Shown one piece after another: positions 1 through 4,521 of a stretch of DNA of 10,432 nt (position 1 is its first letter; each line of letters opens with the position of its first letter). The notes beneath the pieces are model-generated. The model ran no database searches. It saw only the letters and a program-made list of their open reading frames with translations, and was not told the DNA's origin. This stretch comes from Betaproteobacteria bacterium (GTDB taxonomy: Bacteria; Pseudomonadota; Gammaproteobacteria; Burkholderiales; Burkholderiaceae_E): positions 1 through 10,432 of the forward strand of contig VGHV01000057.1 of the NCBI GenBank assembly GCA_016868095.1, written 5' to 3'. Made by a program: the position numbers and the translations under genes.

Positions 1-2
1 TG

Positions 3-605
3 GCTGCCTTCGGGATTCCGATGGCTCACGACGATGATCCAGATCGAGCCGTACGTGCTTCTATTGCAATGATTAAAACACTCCGTCAATGGAATGAAAA
101 AAGGCTTGCTGAGGGTAAGCATCCCTTTGACATTGGTATCGGTCTTAATTTTGATACGGTTATCTCGGGCAATATTGGTTCTAAAAAACGAATGGACTAC
201 ACCGTCATTGGTGATGGTGTGAATCTCGCTTCAAGGCTCGAGTCAGCGTGCAAAGGTTATGGTTCCAAGATTTTGATCAGTGAATTGACGTATAAGCTGC
301 TTCGTGGCACTTACTTTGCGCGAGAGATTGATTTGGTTGTCGTTAAAGGTAAGACAGAGCCCGTTGCGGTGTATGAGATTCTCGATTTTCACACCGAGAC
401 GAGTTATCACCACATGGCCGAAGCTTTGCGTACATTCCGCTTAGCGCTTGGGATATATCGATCTGGAAAATTGAGCGATGCTAAACAAGGTTTTGCCGAT
501 GCACTCGAGATGAACCCCGACGATAAGGCTGCGAAGCTTTATATCGATCGATGCAAATTTTCCCTAAAAAGCCGCACGCCGATTGCTGGGACGGCGTTTC
601 GGTGA
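3..605 (+). CDS. Class III adenylate/guanylate cyclase, C-terminal part (5' partial, frameshifted 3' end)
   Basis: This is the 3' end of a nucleotide cyclase that would make cAMP (or cGMP) from the NTP. The frame is open to the left window edge (AAFGIP precedes the Met codon at 21), so that Met is internal and the metal-binding Asp residues lie outside. Numbering from that Met, residues 57-74 read RMDYTVIGDGVNLASRLE, the signature of the second half of the catalytic domain. T61 sits at the base-selecting position usual in class IIIb enzymes; N68 and R72 are the transition-state Asn and Arg. Residues 134-182 form one TPR-like helical pair (LGIYRSGKLSDAKQGFADAL, then NPDD), a common tail of proteobacterial and cyanobacterial cyclases. 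In this frame the protein ends with an atypical SRTPIAGTAFR; the expected ending is in the -1 frame (see 569-619). The domain call is firm; specificity for ATP over GTP is inferred. Confidence 0.9.
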   Translation, partial: AAFGIPMAHDDDPDRAVRASIAMIKTLRQWNEKRLAEGKHPFDIGIGLNFDTVISGNIGSKKRMDYTVIGDGVNLASRLESACKGYGSKILISELTYKLLRGTYFAREIDLVVVKGKTEPVAVYEILDFHTETSYHHMAEALRTFRLALGIYRSGKLSDAKQGFADALEMNPDDKAAKLYIDRCKFSLKSRTPIAGTAFR

Positions 606-619
606 TGCAGGACAAATAG
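566..619 (+). other. Frameshift site and out-of-frame conserved C-terminus of the cyclase
   Basis: At the A5 run 566-570 the cyclase frame should step back by one base. Reading AAG from 569 gives KPHADCWDGVSVMQDK and then TAG at 617-619. The WDGV...M...K ending is, from memory, the usual extreme C-terminus of TPR-tailed class III cyclases, so this is the genuine tail displaced by one base. An A6 run in place of A5 would restore a single frame. A Lys-tRNA reading AAA at 567-569 could also slip to AAA at 566-568, so low-level programmed slippage is possible. A homopolymer sequencing error or a real deletion is simpler. Confidence 0.8.
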
Positions 620-765
620 TTGTTCCAACGGATGTTAGGGAAGTGCTTTCTCACTTCAAGCACAGGCTGTTCGCCAGGCTAGAAGAAGTCCGGCGCAATG
701 TTTTGCGCGTTGAGAGGTGGACGCACATAGCCCGACGGAATCTTTTTACGTTTGTTTAACTTAAT
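620..765. other. Intergenic region between cyclase and PPK2 ends, with small hairpins
   Basis: No gene is seen between the convergent 3' ends. Inverted repeats present are GCGCAA/TTGCGC (693-698 and 703-708, 4-nt loop), and two mutually exclusive 6-bp stems around 640-663 (GAAGTG/CACTTC and GTGCTT/AAGCAC). None is followed by a T-run on either strand, so I do not call an intrinsic terminator, although one of the hairpins could end transcripts of either gene. Confidence 0.45.
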
Positions 766-861
766 TTATGGCAGTTTTACCGAGTGGTAGGGGATTTTTT
801 GTAGCATGTGGCGGATGCAATTGAGACGTGCTCGTTCTTTCACATCGGCATTGACCACATA
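766..861 (-). pseudogene. In-frame C-terminal tail of PPK2 beyond the amber codon
   Basis: Directly after TAG (862-864 on the complement) the same frame reads YVVNADVKERARLNCIRH, then MLQKIPYHSVKLP and TAA at 766-768. This matches the conserved PPK2 ending (WYVVDAD, K.RARLN, HLL..IPY). The amber codon therefore replaces the Trp of the APWYVV motif, a single TGG to TAG change. The tail of 31 codons has no other stop or frameshift. This points to a very recent mutation, a sequence error or readthrough. The restored protein would have 254 residues, closer to the family norm. Confidence 0.85.
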
Positions 862-1530
862 CTAGGGTGCATGACGCGTGTCGGTGTGCATAAACATCGT
901 ATTTTTAGCCTGCGAGTATTCAAACCATTTGTCACGCGATAACAAATCCATCGGGCTTAGCTTCCAACGTTTAAGTGTGTTTTCGGTGCGCTCACGAAAA
1001 CGCTCTTCCGGAACCTCATCGCTCACCGCGAACCAGTATTTGATGAGAATAATCCCTGAGCGCACGAGCAAGTGCTCAAACTCGGGGCAGGCGTGCAAAA
1101 AGTCCTTGTATTCCTCATCCGAGCAAAAACCCATGACATGTTCAACGCCGGCGCGGTTGTACCACGAGCGATCAAACAATACGATCTCACCACCCGCAGG
1201 CAGTTGGGCCACATAACGCTGGAAATACCACTGGGTTTTTTCCTTAGGCGACGGCGTACCGAGTGCCGCAATGCGACAAACCCTTGGGTTGAGTGGTTCG
1301 GTAATGCGTTTTATGACACCGCCCTTGCCCGCAGCATCGCGGCCTTCAAACACCACGACTACCCGAGCTTTGGTCGTGGTTACCCACTCTTGGAGTTTGA
1401 TGAGTTCTAGAAAAAGATGCTTCAACTCCTTTTCATAGCGCTTCTTTGACAGTTCCTCCCGCGGCTGCTGGTGCAGGTCATCGTGGGTGAAAGAGCCAGT
1501 GTCGGGTTGATCGAGCTTTAACTTTTTCAT
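862..1530 (-). CDS. ppk2: Polyphosphate kinase 2 (PPK2), truncated by an in-frame amber codon
   Basis: PPK2 transfers phosphate between polyphosphate and nucleotides, usually making NTPs or NDPs from polyphosphate in the cytoplasm. Residues 61-71 (FEGRDAAGKGG) are the Walker A loop and 120-130 (DRSWYNRAGVE) the Walker B motif. The lid segment with several Arg residues follows (ERFRERTENTLKRW, 176-189), then LSPMDLLSRDKWFEYSQAK. These fit a one-domain PPK2; subclass and nucleotide preference cannot be fixed by eye. The start is supported by GGAG (1538-1541 on the complement) 7 nt upstream of ATG. The ORF stops after 222 residues at HTDTRHAP, where the family continues with W-Y-V-V; the missing tail is intact in the same frame (see 766-861). 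It is transcribed divergently from the hydroxybutyrate dehydrogenase gene. The protein is probably impaired unless the amber codon is suppressed or is a sequence error. Confidence 0.9.
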   Translation of the reverse strand: MKKLKLDQPDTGSFTHDDLHQQPREELSKKRYEKELKHLFLELIKLQEWVTTTKARVVVVFEGRDAAGKGGVIKRITEPLNPRVCRIAALGTPSPKEKTQWYFQRYVAQLPAGGEIVLFDRSWYNRAGVEHVMGFCSDEEYKDFLHACPEFEHLLVRSGIILIKYWFAVSDEVPEERFRERTENTLKRWKLSPMDLLSRDKWFEYSQAKNTMFMHTDTRHAP

Positions 1531-1760
1531 GATGTGTCTCCGTGATCACTTGCTTTGACGGATGTGCCCACTGGTGCCTCGCAGCAAACCCGAAGCTGAC
1601 ATCAAACCGTCATAAAGCAACTGATGATAGGACAAATCAGGGAGCGAGTGGCTTGCCGCCTTCGCAATCAGGTCGATCGATCGCTGCGATCGAGGCGATT
1701 CTTGAGCGACAATCGTTCCTGTAGCCGTTAAAACTTAATAGCCAGCAAAGGGAGTTTGCG
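1531..1760. promoter_or_regulatory. Divergent intergenic region between ppk2 and the hydroxybutyrate dehydrogenase gene
   Basis: This 230-bp stretch must carry promoters for both divergent genes, but I see no convincing -35/-10 pair. It contains a perfect palindrome TCGATCG-CTG-CGATCGA (1677-1693) with an overlapping run of CGATCG sites, and a widely spaced inverted repeat, GCTTTGACGG (1552-1561) against CCGTCATAAAGC (1607-1618), which pairs apart from a 2-nt bulge. AAAGGGAG (1747-1754) is the ribosome binding site of the right-hand gene, 6 nt before its ATG. I see no coding sequence in it. Confidence 0.4.
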
Positions 1761-2546
1761 ATGAGTTTAAAAGGTAAGCACGCATTGGTGACCGGTTCAA
1801 CCAGTGGGATCGGATTGGGCATTGCCGAAGGGCTAGCGCAAGAAGGTGTTCATCTGGTTTTGAACGGATTCGGCGAGGCGCACGAAATCGAGGCTTTGCG
1901 CCAGCGCCTTGCCAGTGATTATGGTGTGAAAGTGATTTATGACGGGGCCGATATGAGTCAAGGTGCTGATATCGCTCGCATGATGATTGAGGTGGCCGAT
2001 AAGACCGGCGGTCTCGATATCGTTGTAAACAATGCAGGCATCCAGCATGTGTCGCCTGTTGAGGATTTTCCAGAGGCTAAGTGGGACGCCATCATTGCCA
2101 TCAATCTCAGTTCTGCTTTCCATACCACCAAAGCCGCAATGCCTTATATGAAGAAGCAGCGTTGGGGACGAATTGTCAACATCGCATCTGCTCACGGTCT
2201 GGTTGCCTCCCCATTTAAGTCGGCTTACGTGGCGGCAAAGCATGGGATCATGGGCTTTACTAAAACAGTTGCACTTGAGTGTGCTCAAGAAGGTGTAACG
2301 GTGAACGCGATTTGTCCTGGTTACGTGCTCACGCCACTTGTTGAGAGGCAGATTCCGGATACAGCAAAGGCGCGTGGTTTGACCGAGGAACAAGTCAAGC
2401 GTGATGTCTTGCTCGCAGCGCAGCCTACTAAGAAATTTGTAACAGTCGAACAGATTGCCGCAACAACGATCTTTTTATGCTCTGATGCTGCTGCCTCCAT
2501 AACTGGATCGCATATTGCAGTTGAAGGGGGCTGGACTGCGCAATAG
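1761..2546 (+). CDS. bdhA: D-3-hydroxybutyrate dehydrogenase (SDR family)
   Basis: The enzyme interconverts D-3-hydroxybutyrate and acetoacetate with NAD(H) (EC 1.1.1.30), feeding products of polyhydroxybutyrate breakdown into central metabolism. Its length of 261 residues is standard. The cofactor motif is TGSTSGIG (11-18) and NNAG is at 90-93. The catalytic residues are S143, Y156 and K160. The residues that bind the substrate carboxylate in the Pseudomonas fragi enzyme (Gln94, His144, Lys152, Gln196, from memory) are all present, shifted by one: Q95, H145, K153, Q197. W258 in the C-terminal GGW also fits. This makes the assignment much more specific than plain SDR. The start is ATG with AAAGGGAG 6 nt upstream. 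The gene appears monocistronic and ends 116 bp from the convergent SDR gene. Confidence 0.93.
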   Translation: MSLKGKHALVTGSTSGIGLGIAEGLAQEGVHLVLNGFGEAHEIEALRQRLASDYGVKVIYDGADMSQGADIARMMIEVADKTGGLDIVVNNAGIQHVSPVEDFPEAKWDAIIAINLSSAFHTTKAAMPYMKKQRWGRIVNIASAHGLVASPFKSAYVAAKHGIMGFTKTVALECAQEGVTVNAICPGYVLTPLVERQIPDTAKARGLTEEQVKRDVLLAAQPTKKFVTVEQIAATTIFLCSDAAASITGSHIAVEGGWTAQ

Positions 2547-2662
2547 TGAGCGGATCATCGATGGCGACATCAAGCGGTTGCTGTCAACAAGCGGTCCCGT
2601 GATTAGAAGTTTTTATAGGCCGCGCGATCAAACAAGCCTCACGCTGCTTTGCTGCGCGATGC
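2547..2662. other. Convergent intergenic spacer
   Basis: This 116-bp spacer separates two convergent stop codons. It contains a short direct repeat (CAAGCGGT at about 2571 and 2589) but no stem followed by a T-run on either strand, so no terminator is called. No gene is seen. Confidence 0.4.
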
Positions 2663-3421
2663 CTAACGAGCCGTATACCCACCGTCCATCACAAGCTCGG
2701 CACCCGTCATGAACGAGGACTCATCGCTTGCCAGAAAGACAACGCCCTGTGCAATATCCTCAGGCTGGCCAAGGCGGCCCATCGGATGTTTTTCAATGAG
2801 GCCTTGCAGTCCCCAAGTGGGATCGGGCATGTGCTTGACGGCAGCTTGAACCAGTGGCGTATCAACAAAGCCTGGATGGATCGAATTCACGCGGATTCGC
2901 CAACCTTTTTCGGCACACTCAAGGGCAGCAGATTTAGTTAAAAGCGTAACACCACCTTTTGATGCACAGTATGCAGGGCTCAAGGGCAGGCCTATTTTGC
3001 CAGCTATAGAACTCATATTGATCACACTGCCGCCCCCGCGATCGCGCATCCTCGCAATGGCAGCACGCATACCAAAAAATACGCCGCTGAGATTTACGCT
3101 CATCATGCGATGCCAGTCCTCGTTGGTGGTTTCGATGATCCCTTTACGAATCCCGATGCCAGCATTATTTACAAGCGCGTCGATTCGGCCATAGCGATCA
3201 AGTACGCTATCCAGTACGCCATCCCAGGCGCTGTCATTGCTGCTGTCCAAAGCAATAAACTCGCTCGATGGCAGTAAGCGAGACGCAATCCTCCCAGCAT
3301 CAGCATCAATATCGGTAAGCACAACGATTGCCCCTTCGCCATGACAGGCTTTAGCCGATGCGAGGCCGATACCTGAGGCTGCGCCCGTTACAACAACTAC
3401 CTTATTCATCAAGCGCTTCAT
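2663..3421 (-). CDS. SDR-family NAD-dependent oxidoreductase, substrate unknown
   Basis: A classical short-chain dehydrogenase/reductase of 252 residues. TGAASGIG (12-19) binds the cofactor. D37 at the end of the second strand (LTDID) favours NAD(H). NNAG is at 85-88. The catalytic tetrad is N110, S138, Y151 and K155, and the C-terminus MDGGYTAR is typical. I chose the ATG at 3421 because AAGGGA (3428-3433 on the complement) lies 6 nt before it; a longer reading to 3478 would run through the 17-bp repeats at 3447-3487 and has no ribosome binding site. An ATG at 3409 (MNKVVVV) is a less likely alternative. The substrate cannot be told: it lacks the substrate residues of the hydroxybutyrate dehydrogenase next door, so it is not a duplicate of that function. 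It is divergent from the small peptide gene, and the repeats between them may control both. Confidence 0.85.
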   Translation of the reverse strand: MKRLMNKVVVVTGAASGIGLASAKACHGEGAIVVLTDIDADAGRIASRLLPSSEFIALDSSNDSAWDGVLDSVLDRYGRIDALVNNAGIGIRKGIIETTNEDWHRMMSVNLSGVFFGMRAAIARMRDRGGGSVINMSSIAGKIGLPLSPAYCASKGGVTLLTKSAALECAEKGWRIRVNSIHPGFVDTPLVQAAVKHMPDPTWGLQGLIEKHPMGRLGQPEDIAQGVVFLASDESSFMTGAELVMDGGYTAR

Positions 3422-3446
3422 GATCATTCCCTTAAAGATTTGCTTG

Positions 3447-3487
3447 CTTACCATAGCGGTCTGCTGCTTTCTTACCATAGCGGTCTG
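3447..3487. repeat. Tandem 17-bp direct repeats, candidate operators
   Basis: CTTACCATAGCGGTCTG occurs perfectly at 3447-3463 and 3471-3487, with a period of 24 bp. Each copy contains ACC-N5-GGT, a short inverted repeat of the kind bound by dimeric repressors. The pair lies 26 bp upstream of the SDR start codon. Copy two overlaps the probable -35 box of the divergent small peptide gene. The 24-bp period is a little over two helical turns, so bound dimers would be on nearly the same face. A regulator binding here is inferred, and no regulator gene lies in the window. Confidence 0.6.
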
Positions 3488-3501
3488 GCTTGCGCTACGA
3501 T
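3472..3501 (+). promoter_or_regulatory. Probable sigma-70 promoter of the small peptide gene
   Basis: TTACCA (3472-3477) resembles a -35 box at 4 of 6 positions, and TACGAT (3496-3501) resembles a -10 box, with an 18-nt spacer. It is placed to give a short leader before the ribosome binding site at 3522. The -35 box is inside the second 17-bp repeat, so a protein bound to that repeat would block or touch RNA polymerase. Judged by eye only. Confidence 0.45.
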
Positions 3502-3521
3502 ATCGACTCGTTCAACAAGGA

Positions 3522-3533
3522 AAGGAGGTGATC
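3522..3533 (+). promoter_or_regulatory. Extended 12-nt Shine-Dalgarno sequence
   Basis: AAGGAGGTGATC is complementary over 12 consecutive bases to the conserved 3' end of 16S rRNA. The GGAGG core is 6 nt before the GTG start at 3535. Such a long match is rare and suggests very strong translation initiation. It decides the start of the short gene that follows. Confidence 0.85.
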
Positions 3534-3534
3534 T

Positions 3535-3684
3535 GTGAAACATCGCAAAGCTCTATTGGCCATGGCGCTCGCTTCGTCTGCACTGATTGCGGCACCCGCA
3601 GTGAAAGCCTGCGGCAAGAAATGCGGATCCAAGAAGGAACAGGCCAAGTGCGCCAAGAAGGACGGCAAGTGCGCTAAGAAGTAA
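3535..3684 (+). CDS. Small secreted Cys/Lys-rich peptide, function unknown
   Basis: A 49-codon gene starting at GTG behind a near-perfect ribosome binding site. Residues 1-25 (MKHRKALLAMALASSALIAA, then PAVKA) form a Sec signal peptide with a basic n-region, an Ala/Leu core and a likely AVKA cleavage site. The mature part of 24 residues has four Cys (26, 30, 39, 46) and is about half Lys, with repeated units CGKKCG, AKCAKK and GKCAKK. No lipobox is seen, so it is probably periplasmic or exported rather than a lipoprotein. The spaced K-C-[AG] units recall the EGKCG repeats of HvfA-type and bufferin-type metallophore precursors, but no MNIO (DUF692) modifying enzyme is in the window. Metal binding is an inference. 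I do not recognise an exact family. It is followed by a hairpin and then, on the same strand, the His-rich protein. Confidence 0.8.
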   Translation: MKHRKALLAMALASSALIAAPAVKACGKKCGSKKEQAKCAKKDGKCAKK

Positions 3685-3727
3685 GAGCGGTGCTGCGCAA
3701 AAACTTGCACAGCTTTGGTCCTCGAAG

Positions 3728-3755
3728 AGGCCAACACTGCTGAGGACATTGGCCT
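3728..3755. other. Weak stem-loop in the small peptide 3' region
   Basis: AGGCCAA (3728-3734) can pair with TTGGCCT (3749-3755) across a 14-nt loop. There is no T-run after it. It may be an element of the transcript downstream of the small peptide gene or chance. Confidence 0.3.
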
Positions 3756-3788
3756 TATCGCCCATGTCGGTCCGGTCATGCGGGCTTC

Positions 3789-3818
3789 GGGTGTTGCAGG
3801 GAACTCCTTGCAACACCC
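3789..3818 (+). other. Strong hairpin between small peptide and His-rich protein genes
   Basis: GGGTGTTGCA (3789-3798) pairs perfectly with TGCAACACCC (3809-3818). The stem can extend inward by a G-T and two G-C pairs to a 4-base AACT loop, giving 13 bp. Neither side is followed by a T-run (CCCGATCC on the right), so it is not a standard intrinsic terminator. It could limit readthrough, stabilise the upstream peptide mRNA at its 3' end, or be a protein-binding site. The structure is certain as sequence; its role is unknown. Confidence 0.6.
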
Positions 3819-3858
3819 CCCGATCCCTTGAGATGTGCTCACTTTACGAGTTAGAGCA

Positions 3859-4521
3859 ATGAGTACCTTAGTCTTGCATCTATGGCGCTGGCAGCAATGC
3901 GAACAGGTCTTACGCTTGCGATATCCGAAGCATGGCGTTTTAGGGGCGCTTGGTATCAGTCGCGCAACGCATCGAAGCCTCCGCGATGAGCAGCTACATT
4001 TTCCAGAACTCGATTTAAAATCTAAAAACGATAAGAGCCTTTGTTTTTTTCATCGCCATGATGCAAAGCAAGTCGAAGCAGGGCATTTTCATTTTTTTCA
4101 GCATCATCAACCCGAAGATGTGCATTTGCTTGCACTGGCTTTAAATTGGCATGGCTGGCCCCATCGGCTCTTTAGTGTGAACCGATGGGTCACCGGTGAG
4201 ACCTGGATGCCCGCAACGCAAACCTGGCAGCATTTTAAGAAGTGGCGAATCCGCACCGAGCGTCGATGGGTTGATGCTTGGCGTGTCTGTGAGCATATGG
4301 ATCGATCGACGCAAGACCTCCCCCTGGTTGGATTGTGGCTAGAGTCCTTGCTGGCATGCCTAGAGCCGCAAATCAAAGCTTGTTTGCGGGCTCGAGACCG
4401 CAATCTCGCCGATTGGATCGATCGCAAGCCTGGTGTGAACCTACTTGAGGATCAGTCGCTTGAAGTCCTAAGCGAACAATCGATTTGCTGGACTGAAACT
4501 GCCGGTATCGTCGACCGTTAG
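3859..4521 (+). CDS. His/Trp-rich protein of unknown function (possibly DUF6969-like)
   Basis: A 220-residue soluble protein without signal peptide or membrane segment. Its most distinctive part is residues 60-120: SLCFFHRHD, then GHFHFFQHH (75-83), a strand-like VHLLALALNWHGWPHRLFSV, and NRWVTGETW (108-116). The HFHxF and NRWVTGETW segments match what I remember of an uncharacterised proteobacterial family (DUF6969); this recall cannot be verified here. The clustered His (65, 67, 76, 78, 82, 83, 89, 98, 102) could bind a metal, which is an inference. The start is uncertain: ATG at 3859 is preferred, and GTG at 3835 adds eight residues; neither has a good ribosome binding site. The stop codon TAG (4519-4521) overlaps the stop of the convergent photolyase gene. 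It follows the small Cys/Lys peptide gene on the same strand, 174 bp away. Confidence 0.75.
   Translation: MSTLVLHLWRWQQCEQVLRLRYPKHGVLGALGISRATHRSLRDEQLHFPELDLKSKNDKSLCFFHRHDAKQVEAGHFHFFQHHQPEDVHLLALALNWHGWPHRLFSVNRWVTGETWMPATQTWQHFKKWRIRTERRWVDAWRVCEHMDRSTQDLPLVGLWLESLLACLEPQIKACLRARDRNLADWIDRKPGVNLLEDQSLEVLSEQSICWTETAGIVDR

Noticed and set aside
878..1410. Plus-strand open frames opposite ppk2
   Set aside because: They are antisense to a gene with clear Walker A and B motifs and have no ribosome binding site or recognisable motif.
3038..3045. GCGATCGC octamers as evidence for a cyanobacterium (HIP1)
   Set aside because: Only three copies in 10 kb, and the gene content (bdhA, PPK2 type, SDRs) fits proteobacteria better.
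3522..3533. Fragment of rRNA or anti-16S sequence
   Set aside because: AAGGAGGTGATC is complementary to the 16S 3' end only as a Shine-Dalgarno element; no flanking rRNA similarity is present.
3420..3677. Plus-strand open frame of 85 codons across the divergent region
   Set aside because: It crosses the promoter region and is out of frame with the short peptide gene, which has the signal peptide and the strong ribosome binding site.
3535..3684. Lipoprotein reading of the small peptide
   Set aside because: The residues before Cys26 are AVKA, not a lipobox (L-[AS]-[GA]-C), so signal peptidase I cleavage is more likely.
3819..3834. Intrinsic terminator after the small peptide gene
   Set aside because: The 3789-3818 hairpin is followed by CCCGATCCCTTGAG with no T-run, so it was recorded only as a hairpin.
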